A stretch of DNA of 64,000 bases from Microbacterium sp. (GTDB taxonomy: Bacteria > Actinomycetota > Actinomycetes > Actinomycetales > Microbacteriaceae): assembly GCA_013823625.1 (NCBI GenBank), contig PNMM01000001.1, positions 496,001 to 560,000 of the forward strand. Reading direction: 5' to 3'. Below the pieces are notes generated by a model. It did no database searches. It had not been told where the DNA came from and worked only from the letters and a program-made list of their open reading frames with translations. Positions 35,443-43,576 of the stretch are shown here, in pieces. The stretch's first letter is position 1; each line of letters begins with the position of its first letter. Both the position numbers and the translations under genes were made by a program.

Positions 35443-36105
35443 TCAGACGAGGCGGTAGCCCATTCCCCGCACGGTCTCAATGCGGTCGGCGCCGATCTTT
35501 GCGCGCAAATAGCGCACATACACGTCGACGACATTCGACCCGGGGTCGAAGTCGAAGCCCCACACTCGACTGAGCAGCTGTTCGCGAGACAGCACTTGGT
35601 CGGGGTGCTTCAAGAACTGTTCAGCGAGCGCGAATTCGCGCGCCGAGAGATCAAGCGACCGACCGCCCACCGAAACCCGGCGAGTCTTGAGATCGAGAGT
35701 GACGTCGCCATAGCTGAGCACTGACTCGACGACGATCTGCTGGCTCGATTCGCGCAGGCGCAAACGGATGCGCGCGACGAGCTCGTCGAACTTGAAGGGT
35801 TTCGGCAAATAGTCGTTGGCGCCGCCGTCAAGGCCCGCAACCGTGTCGTCGACGCTCGTGCGCGCCGTGAGCATGATGATCGGCATGGTCTCGCCCTTGG
35901 TGCGGAGTCGCTTGAGCACCTCGAAACCGTCAATGCCGGGCAGGCCCACGTCAAGCAACAACAGATCGAAAGAACCAGTTGCGACGTAGTCGAGAGCATC
36001 GAGCCCGTTAGCGACGACTGTGGGGGTGTAGCCGCCTGCCGAGAGCCCCTTCTCGATGAACGATGAGATGCGTTTCTCGTCTTCGACGATCAAGATGCTG
36101 GTCAC
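35443..36105 (-). CDS. OmpR/PhoB-family response regulator
   Basis: A two-component transcription factor of 220 residues. The receiver domain has the acidic pocket near E8-D9-E10 (LIVEDEKRI), phospho-acceptor D52 (LLLLDVGLPG) and the Thr/Lys switch residues (MLTARTS, YLPKPFKF). The C-terminal winged helix runs from about residue 125 and ends VDVYVRYLRAKIGADRIETVRGMGYRLV, split as VDVYVRYLRAKIGAD and IETVRGMGYRLV. GTG at 36105 follows AAGGAGA and overlaps the kinase stop as GTGA; a longer upstream frame is spurious. It probably binds the three TGAGAR-N2-CTCTCA repeats around it. Confidence 0.95.
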   Translation of the reverse strand: MTSILIVEDEKRISSFIEKGLSAGGYTPTVVANGLDALDYVATGSFDLLLLDVGLPGIDGFEVLKRLRTKGETMPIIMLTARTSVDDTVAGLDGGANDYLPKPFKFDELVARIRLRLRESSQQIVVESVLSYGDVTLDLKTRRVSVGGRSLDLSAREFALAEQFLKHPDQVLSREQLLSRVWGFDFDPGSNVVDVYVRYLRAKIGADRIETVRGMGYRLV

Positions 36106-37646
36106 TCGGGTCTCCTTGACGGGCTCGCAGTCGGGTGAGGTGCGCTTGTGCTCGCTTCTGCGGCAGCGTGATCGAAACCGGCGGCGGGGGGTGGCGGCGC
36201 TGCAGCTACTTCGAGTGTCGGCACGACAATGCCGAACCGTGCCCCGGCTGGTGAGCTGTCGAGACTCACGTAACCCCCGTGGGCACGCGCAATGGCGGCG
36301 ACGATGGGGAGCCCGAGGCCCGACCCGGCGATTCCGCGGCCCGTGTCGGCGCGACCGAACCGTTCGAAGATGCGCTTCTCGGCTCCCGCCGGAATGCCCG
36401 GGCCTTCGTCTGCTACCCAAAACTCCACGGTGCGTGCATACGCCGTGCTGCCCACTCGCACGGTCGACCCTTCTGGTGAGTACTTCGCGGCGTTATCGGC
36501 CAGTTGCAGCCACGCTTGCGTGAGCCGGGAGGGCGAGAGAGGCGCGACGACGTCGGCGGAGTTCTCGAGCACCCAGGTGCGGCCGGGGATCGCTTGCATC
36601 TTGCTAAACACGAGCGCCGTGAGGTCGCCGACATCGGTCGGCTCGGTCACAATCGCTTGCCGCTCGACGCGTGCGAGCGCATCAATGTCGGTGACGAGTT
36701 CTGCCATGCGATCGAGTTCGTCGATGGCGATGTCGCGCACGGCAATCACATCGTCGGGCTTCGAGGCATCGAGCAACTCGAGGTGGCCCCGCACAATCGT
36801 GATCGGGGTCTTGAGTTCGTGCCGCACGTCATCGAGCAACTGGCGTTGGCTCGTGAGCGCCTCGTCGATGCGATCGAGCATCGCATTGACGGTTTCGGTG
36901 AGCGCCGAGACATCATCGCGACCATTGACGGGAATGCGTTCGCTCACGTCTTCGGCGGTGATGCGTGAGGCCGTTTCTGAGAGTCGGCGCAGTGGCGCCA
37001 AAAGTCGGCCCGCGACGAACCACCCGATAACGCCGATCGCGGCGAGTGACACAAGAGCCAACCAGGCGTAGGTCAGAAAGGCGCCCCCCACCTGATCGAC
37101 GGCGCGTTGTGCGTCAAGAGCGATCACATACACGCCGAGCTCGGGGTCACCATCAATGACGACGGGCACACTGACGTAGCGCAAGGTTCCGACGGTCGTG
37201 ATCGCGGTTCCGACGGTGACCTGGCCCGCCGAGGCTTCGCGCCACGCTCGCTCGATGAACGCTGGATCGTCTTCGAGGGCAAACGCGGTCTCGACGCCGG
37301 GCACGAGCCGTGCCTGCCCGTCAATGATGCCGACGCTGCTCTCATGCCGCCCCGGCACAATGCGCGACAAAATGTCGTTCAAGGCCTCCGCCGTGCTCGC
37401 CGGCGGCGCATCGATCGTGCTGTCGGTGTCTGTCTCGCTATCCGTCGGCGTCGAGGTTCCGGTAACGATTCCGCGGGCCGCCTCGACCGTAGCGAGCAGC
37501 TCTGCATCGAGGCCCTCGATGACGCGGTCGCGCTGAACGATCGAGGCAGCAATGCCCGACACAGACATACCGAGCGCCGTCACAATGAGAATCACGACAA
37601 GAATGCGCGATCGCACCGAGAACCGGGGAAGTGCGGATCGCTGCAT
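36102..37646 (-). CDS. Sensor histidine kinase with HAMP domain
   Basis: Partner kinase of 514 residues. TM1 is at about 15-37 and an outer sensor region at 38-188 includes an Asp/Thr-rich loop (DSETDTDSTIDAPP). TM2 is at 190-212, HAMP to about 262, HisKA with the phospho-His H276 (DVRHELKTPITIV), and the HATPase_c boxes LADNAAKYSPEG, DEGPGIP and GSGLGLPIV. A Pro/Ala-rich tail follows. The ATG at 37646 has GATAAT 6 nt upstream and no ribosome site, so the kinase-regulator mRNA is probably leaderless. Inverted repeat site 3 is centred about 47 bp upstream. The signal is unknown. Confidence 0.95.
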   Translation of the reverse strand: MQRSALPRFSVRSRILVVILIVTALGMSVSGIAASIVQRDRVIEGLDAELLATVEAARGIVTGTSTPTDSETDTDSTIDAPPASTAEALNDILSRIVPGRHESSVGIIDGQARLVPGVETAFALEDDPAFIERAWREASAGQVTVGTAITTVGTLRYVSVPVVIDGDPELGVYVIALDAQRAVDQVGGAFLTYAWLALVSLAAIGVIGWFVAGRLLAPLRRLSETASRITAEDVSERIPVNGRDDVSALTETVNAMLDRIDEALTSQRQLLDDVRHELKTPITIVRGHLELLDASKPDDVIAVRDIAIDELDRMAELVTDIDALARVERQAIVTEPTDVGDLTALVFSKMQAIPGRTWVLENSADVVAPLSPSRLTQAWLQLADNAAKYSPEGSTVRVGSTAYARTVEFWVADEGPGIPAGAEKRIFERFGRADTGRGIAGSGLGLPIVAAIARAHGGYVSLDSSPAGARFGIVVPTLEVAAAPPPPAAGFDHAAAEASTSAPHPTASPSRRPE

Positions 37647-37652
37647 CCCACC

Positions 37653-37658
37653 ATTATC
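37653..37658 (-). promoter_or_regulatory. -10 element GATAAT of the kinase-regulator operon (leaderless)
   Basis: GATAAT on the minus strand, 6 nt before the ATG at 37646. Confidence 0.55.
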
Positions 37659-37686
37659 GGCGGGGGAGCACGGCTACGCCGACAGA

Positions 37687-37700
37687 TGAGAACACTCTCA
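37687..37700. promoter_or_regulatory. Inverted repeat TGAGAACACTCTCA (site 3 of three)
   Basis: Half-sites TGAGA and TCTCA around ACAC. The context GATGAGAACACTCTCACC matches 16 of 18 positions of site 2. Centred near -47 relative to the predicted leaderless start of the kinase gene, a usual activator position. It overlaps the stop codon of the upstream gene. Confidence 0.6.
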
Positions 37701-38147
37701 CCGCGGGCCAGGCCACTCGCGAGCGAGAGCTCGCAGGTCGGCGATCTCATCGGGCTCAATGTGCAGGCTGCCGTCGACGTCACGCACGGTGCCGCTCACC
37801 AGCACGAATCGGCCGCTGAGGGCTGCCCGAATCGTTCGCGATGCCCGCGCCGAGAGCACGAGTGGCATGACCGCCGTGCCGTCATCGAGCAGGGCATCGG
37901 CCGTCATGAGACCTTCGCGTGCGCGGCGTTCGCCGCCGACGAGCACCGAGCGCCCGATGTGCCGGTCGTCAAGCTCGGCGAGAGGGCTGGTTTCGGCGGC
38001 GGCGAGCAGAGCCCGGAAGGGCGAGAGTGACTCGTTCGCTCGAGGTGTCGGTGGTCGCACGATTAGCGGGGCCGGGGGAATGTCGGTGGCATCGATGAAA
38101 AGCAGCGGATGCTCCGCCGAGGCGCGCCGCGACATTCGTCGGGCCAT
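37698..38147 (-). CDS. Small protein with probable OB-fold domain
   Basis: A 149-residue unknown. After a basic start (MARRMSRRAS) and a Pro-rich segment, residues ~62-145 ([20 protein letters not shown] ... GRFVLVSGTVRDVDGSLHIE) read like an OB-fold of the kind found at the C-terminus of DNA polymerase III alpha subunits. Nucleic acid binding is therefore possible, but no other polymerase or helicase domain is present. The ATG at 38147 follows GGGAGG; an ATG at 38165 is less supported. Confidence 0.7.
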   Translation of the reverse strand: MARRMSRRASAEHPLLFIDATDIPPAPLIVRPPTPRANESLSPFRALLAAAETSPLAELDDRHIGRSVLVGGERRAREGLMTADALLDDGTAVMPLVLSARASRTIRAALSGRFVLVSGTVRDVDGSLHIEPDEIADLRALAREWPGPR

Positions 38148-38235
38148 GCTGCACCTCCCGCGCATCCGTCTCGCCGCTCACGACGACTCTATCGAACACA
38201 CGTTCGAGAGTGGGATGCGCCTCGGTACCGCTCGG

Positions 38236-39285
38236 CTAATCGCTCAGCAGGCCCACGCGAGTGAGTTGCTCGGCGAGGCCGGCGCCGTCGGGAGCCCACA
38301 CCCACGGGGCCGCCCCCGACGGCGCCTGCTCGCCGTCGAGGTGACTGCGGCCACCCGCGAGCACGGCTTCGGGAGTCGAGAGCTGTCGAATGGCCACAGC
38401 GGCCACACTGTCGGGGTGTTCGGCTTCGAACGCCCGGTAGATCGCCTCATCGTGTTGGCCATCGTCGCCGATGAGCACCCACTTGATCGATGGAAACTCG
38501 CGTGCCAAGCGAGTAAGGCTGTCGCGCTTGTGTTGCTGGCCGCTGCGGAAGAGTCGGTCGTGCGTCGGCCCCCAGTCGGTGAGCAGCATGGTGCCCGAAG
38601 GGTAGAGGTGCCGGCTTATAAATCGGTCTAGGGTCGGCGCGACGTTCCAGGCGCCGGTTGACAGGTAGATCACGGGCGATCCGGTGTGCTCGCGCGCGAG
38701 GCGCTCGAGGAGTACCGCCATTCCCGGCACGGGGCGGCGCGCGTGCTCGTCGAGCACGAACGTGTTCCATGCCGCAAGGAAAGGGCGGGGCAAGGCCGTG
38801 ACCATGACGGTGTCATCGATGTCGCTGACAATGCCGATGCGAGCATCCGGATCGACCACGAAAATGCGGGCCGTGACGACAGCAGAGTCGGTGGCCTGCA
38901 GCGTGATCGTGCGCACTCCCGGTTCGAGGTCGACTTCGAGGTCAACATCGACGACGCCGCCACGGTCGGCGTTGACGGTGAACTCGCGGCCGTCTGCCGT
39001 AATCGTGACGGCGCAGTCAGCGACGGGAATGCTCACGAAGCTCCGCCAGCCCCGAATTGTCGTGGGGGTGGGTCGAGTCGAATCGGTGCGCGTGAGCAAG
39101 ACGCGACACAAGACCCGCACGAATCCCTTGCCGCCATAGCCGCTGTAGGGAATCACGACAGGCTCGAGGCCGCGGCGCCGCCCCTGCTTTTCGCGCATGC
39201 GGTGAAAGCGGTCTTCGAGCGCGACCGCTCGCCGTGCCCACGGTGCACGAGGGCTGAGCTCGGGGCTGTCGCTCGTGGCAGGCAC
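38236..39285 (-). CDS. App1-family (DUF2183) phosphatase
   Basis: HAD-like phosphatase domain protein of 349 residues, related to the catalytic part of yeast phosphatidate phosphatase App1. The nucleophile motif is GIVSDIDDTVMVT at about 154-166, followed by PVIYLSTGAWNVAPTLDRF and KWVLIGDDGQHDEAIY, the last of which supplies the metal-binding Asp. The first ~130 residues form an all-beta domain (VDVDLEVDLEPGVRTITLQA). Lipid phosphatase activity is the family inference. It is divergent from TetR across a 197-bp region with an AT-rich island. Confidence 0.9.
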   Translation of the reverse strand: MPATSDSPELSPRAPWARRAVALEDRFHRMREKQGRRRGLEPVVIPYSGYGGKGFVRVLCRVLLTRTDSTRPTPTTIRGWRSFVSIPVADCAVTITADGREFTVNADRGGVVDVDLEVDLEPGVRTITLQATDSAVVTARIFVVDPDARIGIVSDIDDTVMVTALPRPFLAAWNTFVLDEHARRPVPGMAVLLERLAREHTGSPVIYLSTGAWNVAPTLDRFISRHLYPSGTMLLTDWGPTHDRLFRSGQQHKRDSLTRLAREFPSIKWVLIGDDGQHDEAIYRAFEAEHPDSVAAVAIRQLSTPEAVLAGGRSHLDGEQAPSGAAPWVWAPDGAGLAEQLTRVGLLSD

Positions 39286-39387
39286 GCACCCAGTGTGTCA
39301 GACCACAGAACTCCTGGGGCCCGTCAGAAACCCCGCGAGAACACGCCTGTCGAGCGGGGGTGAACAGGTCTGTGCACTGTTTTCGGC

Positions 39388-39415
39388 ATTCGTATCTCGA
39401 ATATGAAGTCATAAT
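39388..39415 (+). promoter_or_regulatory. AT-rich promoter/operator candidate upstream of TetR
   Basis: The inverted repeat ATTCG-TATCT-CGAAT (39388-39402) is followed by CATAAT (39410-39415), a plausible -10, in the most AT-rich patch of this part of the window. TetR autoregulation is the likely reading. Confidence 0.4.
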
Positions 39416-39482
39416 TAACATTGCGCCAACACGCGATTCGCTCAGGTAGAGGAGTACGCTGGCCGCGTCGAAAGGGAATACC

Positions 39483-40124
39483 GTGAACGTTATTGAGTCC
39501 AGCACGGCACTGCTCAGCACCTCCGCACTCATTCGCAATGAGCCGGTGCAAGCTCGTAGCACCGCTCGCCTCGCCACGTTGCTCGACTCGGCGGCAGCCG
39601 TGATCGACGAGATCGGCTACGAGCGCCTCACGACCGCGATGGTCGCCGAGCGCGCCGGAGCGTCGATCGGCACCGTGTACCGCTACTTCCCCGACCGAAT
39701 CGCGGTGCTGCAGAGTCTTGCTGCCCGCAACTCTGAGCGACTGCTGGGCAGCATCGCGAACGAGCTCGCTGCTGGGCGCCACGCTTCGGCGATGGATGCT
39801 GTGCTCGCGGTCGCCCACGCCACCGCCGAGCTGTTCCGCACCGAGCCGGGCTACCGCTCGATTCGCGTCGGCGACGTGCTCGATCTGCTCCCGCCGCAGA
39901 CGGACGCCACGGCCAACGCCGTGGTCGCCGACACCGTGACTGACGCGCTCGTCGCCGGGTACGGCGTGAGCGATTCGGCAGACGTGCGGCTCGCGGTGGG
40001 CACCGCCATCGAGGTCATCGACGCCCTGGTTGCTCGAGCATTCGCTCGCGCCCCCAAGGGCGACGCACACCTGTTGGCCGAAGCTGACCGCGCGGTGCGC
40101 GCAGTCTTGGCTGGCCGCCTCTAG
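39483..40124 (+). CDS. TetR/AcrR-family transcriptional regulator
   Basis: A 213-residue repressor. The HTH is LTTAMVAERAGASIGTVYRYF at about residues 50-70, and the remainder is an all-helical ligand domain. The GTG start follows AAAGGG. It lies upstream of and in the same direction as the OpuC-type importer (164 nt gap), so it may control that operon in response to a ligand or solute. The specific effector is unknown. Confidence 0.93.
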   Translation: MNVIESSTALLSTSALIRNEPVQARSTARLATLLDSAAAVIDEIGYERLTTAMVAERAGASIGTVYRYFPDRIAVLQSLAARNSERLLGSIANELAAGRHASAMDAVLAVAHATAELFRTEPGYRSIRVGDVLDLLPPQTDATANAVVADTVTDALVAGYGVSDSADVRLAVGTAIEVIDALVARAFARAPKGDAHLLAEADRAVRAVLAGRL

Positions 40125-40288
40125 CGACGGTATGCCGTGTGCCGTTGCATGACGGCCACGGCGTGATCGCTCCGTCTGGAGAACTGCCCAGAATGTGAGC
40201 AATTCGGAATGCCTTCTGCCGTGAATGCTGTTTGACTGAGCGGGCGCTGAACGCGCGCGCATCTGACACCGGCAGAGGAGAGAGCACC

Positions 40289-41113
40289 GTGATCGAGTTT
40301 CGCTCCATCTCCAAGAGGTTCGACAACGGCACTCTCGCGGTTGATGACTTCAGCGTCATTATTCCCAGCCGCCAAACGACCGTGCTCGTCGGCTCGAGTG
40401 GTTCAGGCAAGACGACCTTGTTGCGCATGATCAACCGCATGGTCGATGCGACGAGTGGCGAGCTCGAGATCGATGGCGAGAACGTGTCGACGATCGAACC
40501 CGTGCAGTTGCGCCGTCGAATTGGCTACGTCATGCAGAACTCGGGGCTCTTGCCGCACCGTCGGGTGATCGACAACATCGCGACGGTGCCGCGCCTCAAC
40601 GGCGTGCCGAAGAAGCAGGCACACGCTCGCGCTCTCGAGCTCATGGACACCGTGGGGCTCGACCGCGACATGGCCGAGCGATACCCCGCGCAACTCTCGG
40701 GCGGCCAGCAGCAGCGCGTGGGCGTGGCTCGCGGCCTCGCTGTCGACCCCAACATCTTGCTCATGGATGAGCCCTTTGGCGCCGTCGACCCCATTGTGCG
40801 TGCCGACTTGCAGCAAGAACTCTTGCGCCTCCAGCGCGAGCTCGGCAAGACGGTGGTCTTCGTCACCCACGACATCGATGAAGCCTTCTTGCTGGGCGAT
40901 CAAGTCGTCATTCTCGAAAAAGGCGGTCGCATCGCGCAGCTGGGCTCGCCCGCTGAGATTCTCGCCAACCCCGCGAGCGAGTTTGTCGCGAGCTTCATCG
41001 GTGCCGATCGTGGCAAACGTGCGCTGAGCATCCAGACCATCAAGGGTGCTCAGGTGCTCGTCGACGGCGACGGCAATCTCGCGGGCCGGCTTGTCGAAGA
41101 TGGCCCGGCGTGA
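40289..41113 (+). CDS. Glycine betaine/choline-type ABC importer ATPase (OpuCA-like)
   Basis: Energises uptake of quaternary ammonium compounds. The 274 residues contain Walker A GSSGSGKTT, the Q-loop RIGYVMQNSGLLPHRRV typical of the QAT group, signature LSGGQQQR, Walker B ILLMDEPFGAVD and the H-loop THD. It ends shortly after the NBD with no CBS domains, unlike OpuCA of Bacillus. GTG at 40289 after GAGGAGAG is preferred to the upstream GTG at 40232. It overlaps the permease gene as GTGA. Confidence 0.92.
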   Translation: MIEFRSISKRFDNGTLAVDDFSVIIPSRQTTVLVGSSGSGKTTLLRMINRMVDATSGELEIDGENVSTIEPVQLRRRIGYVMQNSGLLPHRRVIDNIATVPRLNGVPKKQAHARALELMDTVGLDRDMAERYPAQLSGGQQQRVGVARGLAVDPNILLMDEPFGAVDPIVRADLQQELLRLQRELGKTVVFVTHDIDEAFLLGDQVVILEKGGRIAQLGSPAEILANPASEFVASFIGADRGKRALSIQTIKGAQVLVDGDGNLAGRLVEDGPA

Positions 41114-41838
41114 CCTGGGTCGTCAATAACCTCGACCTCATTCTCGAGCTCACGCTCGAGCACATTCGTCTGAGCACTGTGCCGATCGTGCTCGGCTTCA
41201 TCATCGCGATTCCGCTCGGCTGGCTGGCCTACCGCTATCGGCTCACGCGGGGGCTCATTCTTACTCTCGTGGGGCTGCTCTATACGATTCCGTCGCTCGC
41301 GCTCTTCGTGATCTTGCCGCCGCTACTGGGCATCGGATTCTTGAGCGAGGCCAACGTTCTTATTGCGTTGACCATTTATGCGGTCGCGATCATGGCGCGA
41401 TCGGTGGCGGATGCTCTCGCGAGCGTTGACCCCGACGTGCGTCAAGCGGCCACGGCGGTGGGCTACTCGTCGTGGAGCCGCTTCTGGATGGTCGACTTTC
41501 CGCTCGCCGGCCCCGTGCTGCTCGCCGGGCTGCGCGTTGTCGCGGTCAGCACCGTGAGCCTCTTGACCGTCGGCATCGTGGTCGGCGTGCAGAGCCTCGG
41601 CTACCTGTTCCTCAACGGCTTCCAGCGCGACATCGTTGAGCAGGTTCTCGCGGGCGTCGTCATGACCGTCATCGTGGCGCTTCTGTTCGACGGCATACTC
41701 GTGCTGATCGGTCGCGCGCTCATGCCGTGGACCCGCGCCGGGCGCCCGTCCAGCAGTCGCTCCGTCGAGAGCCAGCAGGGCATCGAGACGCCCGTTCTCG
41801 CGGTCGGTCGCGGCGTGCAGCAGGGGGCACGGCGATGA
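41110..41838 (+). CDS. ABC importer permease (OpuCB-like)
   Basis: Membrane subunit of 242 residues with about six helices. The EAA-type loop that contacts the ATPase is DALASVDPDVRQAATAVGYSSWSRFWMV (core QAATAVGYS). TIPSLALFVILPPLLGIG is a family block. Starts by GTGA overlap with the ATPase gene and ends by ATGA overlap with the second permease, implying tight coupling. Confidence 0.93.
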   Translation: MTWVVNNLDLILELTLEHIRLSTVPIVLGFIIAIPLGWLAYRYRLTRGLILTLVGLLYTIPSLALFVILPPLLGIGFLSEANVLIALTIYAVAIMARSVADALASVDPDVRQAATAVGYSSWSRFWMVDFPLAGPVLLAGLRVVAVSTVSLLTVGIVVGVQSLGYLFLNGFQRDIVEQVLAGVVMTVIVALLFDGILVLIGRALMPWTRAGRPSSSRSVESQQGIETPVLAVGRGVQQGARR

Positions 41839-42572
41839 ATCTCTTCGTGGATGCGTGGCTCTGGCTCGCCGACCCGGTCAACTGGCAGGGCTCCGGGTCG
41901 ATTCCGGTGCGCATCGGGGAGCACTTGTTCTATACGGCCCTCGCCATGGTGGCGGCTGCGCTCATCGCGATTCCGCTCGGATGGCTCATCGGACACACCG
42001 GGCGCGGGCGGGAGCTCGCCGTGGCAATCTCGGGCGCCGCACGAGCGCTGCCGACCTTCGGCCTGCTGTTCCTGTTCGTCATGCTCGTCGGCGTTACGCT
42101 GCGCGGGCCGTCGACCGTATTCGTACTTGTTCTGCTCGCCATCCCGCCAATTCTCGCGGGGGCCTATGCCGGTCTCGAGGTGATCGATCGCCGGACGATC
42201 GACGCGGCGCGAGGTCTCGGCATGACCGAGTGGCAGATCCTCTGGAAGGTCGAGGTTCCGCTCGGCCTGCCGCTACTGCTGGGCGGCCTGCGCAGCGCAA
42301 CCCTGCAGGTTGTCGCGACGGCCACCCTCGCCGCGTATGTCAATCTCGGAGGCCTCGGGTACGACATTGTGCAGGGCATCGCCTTGCGCAAATACGACCA
42401 GATGCTCGGCGCGGCCATCCTCGTCATCCTGCTCGCTCTGCTGTTCGACGCACTGTTCGCGGTGCTCGAGCGCTATGCGGTACCGCGCGGGGTGCGCGCG
42501 GGCCGCGACACAGATGTTCGCACGACGCCAACCGGGCGACGTGCGACGGCGGATGCTTCCGCCACCACATGA
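41835..42572 (+). CDS. ABC importer permease (OpuCD-like)
   Basis: Second membrane subunit, 245 residues, about six helices. The coupling loop is IDAARGLGMTEWQILWKVEVP, and SGAARALPTFGLLFLFVML is the family block. A longer upstream frame from 41727 exists, but the ATG at 41835 overlaps the preceding stop. With the first permease it would form a heterodimer. Confidence 0.93.
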   Translation: MNLFVDAWLWLADPVNWQGSGSIPVRIGEHLFYTALAMVAAALIAIPLGWLIGHTGRGRELAVAISGAARALPTFGLLFLFVMLVGVTLRGPSTVFVLVLLAIPPILAGAYAGLEVIDRRTIDAARGLGMTEWQILWKVEVPLGLPLLLGGLRSATLQVVATATLAAYVNLGGLGYDIVQGIALRKYDQMLGAAILVILLALLFDALFAVLERYAVPRGVRAGRDTDVRTTPTGRRATADASATT

Positions 42573-42589
42573 AGAAAAGAGACGAACGA

Positions 42590-43501
42590 ATGTTCACAGC
42601 AAGGAACAAGGGCCGGTTTGCCATGACGGCAGCCGTGGTCGGGGCATCATTGGCCCTGGCAGGGTGTGCATCGGGCGACCCGCTGGCCCCGGATACCGAA
42701 TCGGATGCGCCCAGCGAGACGATCATCATCGGATCGCAGGCGTACTACTCGAACGAGATCATCGCCGAGCTCTACGCGCAGGCCCTCGAAGAGGGTGGCT
42801 TCACCGTTGAGCGCAACTACCAGATCGGCCAGCGCGACGCCTACATTCCGGCGCTCGAAGCGGGAGAAATCGACCTCTTCCCGGAGTACACCGGCAACCT
42901 CCTTCAGTTCTGGAGCCCCGACACGACGGCCACGTCGTCTGATGACGTCTTCGCCGAGCTGCAGACCGTTGTGCCCGCGGGCCTCCAGGTGCTCGACCAG
43001 TCGTCGGCGACCGACCAAGACAGCTACAACGTCACGGCGGAATTCGCTGAGGCCAACGGCCTCGAGTCGATCGCTGATCTCGCGGGCGTCGAGGGCCTCA
43101 TCCTCGGTGGAGCCCCCGAGCTCGAAGAGCGACCCTACGGCCCGAGCGGCCTGTCGTCGGTCTACGGCGTCACCGTCGGCTTCCAGGCTACGGGTGACAC
43201 GACCGTCGAGTCGCTGCTCGAGGGCATCGTCAATGTCGCGAACGTCTACAGTGCTGACCCGCGCATCGGTCAGAACGGACTCGTCACCTTGAGTGACCCC
43301 GAGGGCCTCTTCCTCGCGTCGAACGTTGTGCCGATCGCGTCAGCCGACCTGCCGCAAGAGGCGATTGACATCATCAACGCCGTGAGCGCAGCGCTCACTC
43401 CTGAGGGTCTCGTTGCCCTCAACGTTCAGAGCACGGTCGACCAGCTCGGCTTCGCCGAAATCGCGACGCAGTGGCTGACCGAGAACGGATTCATCGGCTA
43501 G
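42590..43501 (+). CDS. Substrate-binding lipoprotein of the OpuC-type importer
   Basis: Extracytoplasmic receptor of 303 residues. The signal FAMTAAVVGASLALAGC ends in a lipobox. The mature part has IIIGSQAYYSNEIIAELYAQ and GEIDLFPEYTGNLLQFW, with Tyr/Trp residues suited to an aromatic cage for choline or glycine betaine. I took the ATG at 42590 (AAAAGAG 7 nt upstream); the ATG at 42569, which overlaps the permease stop, would add seven residues. A terminator follows. The ligand could also be ergothioneine or another betaine. Confidence 0.92.
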   Translation: MFTARNKGRFAMTAAVVGASLALAGCASGDPLAPDTESDAPSETIIIGSQAYYSNEIIAELYAQALEEGGFTVERNYQIGQRDAYIPALEAGEIDLFPEYTGNLLQFWSPDTTATSSDDVFAELQTVVPAGLQVLDQSSATDQDSYNVTAEFAEANGLESIADLAGVEGLILGGAPELEERPYGPSGLSSVYGVTVGFQATGDTTVESLLEGIVNVANVYSADPRIGQNGLVTLSDPEGLFLASNVVPIASADLPQEAIDIINAVSAALTPEGLVALNVQSTVDQLGFAEIATQWLTENGFIG

Positions 43502-43529
43502 TCAGCCGCAGCATTCACCGCAGCACGAC

Positions 43530-43556
43530 GGGGCGGGCGCCGAGGGCGCCCGCCCC
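43530..43556. terminator. Bidirectional terminator between importer operon and dedA
   Basis: A perfect 12-bp stem GGGGCGGGCGCC/GGCGCCCGCCCC with a 3-nt loop, followed by GTTT on the plus strand. It lies between two convergent genes. Confidence 0.8.
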
Positions 43557-43576
43557 GTTTGGGCGTTCGGGCGACG

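Noticed and set aside
35443-36420. A longer response regulator start at 36420
   Set aside because: The extension is Arg/Ser-rich, overlaps the kinase gene fully and ignores the AAGGAGA-GTG start at 36105.
43530-43556. GC-rich palindrome as an operator
   Set aside because: It sits between two convergent genes with a 3-nt loop and T-run, which is explained as a terminator.
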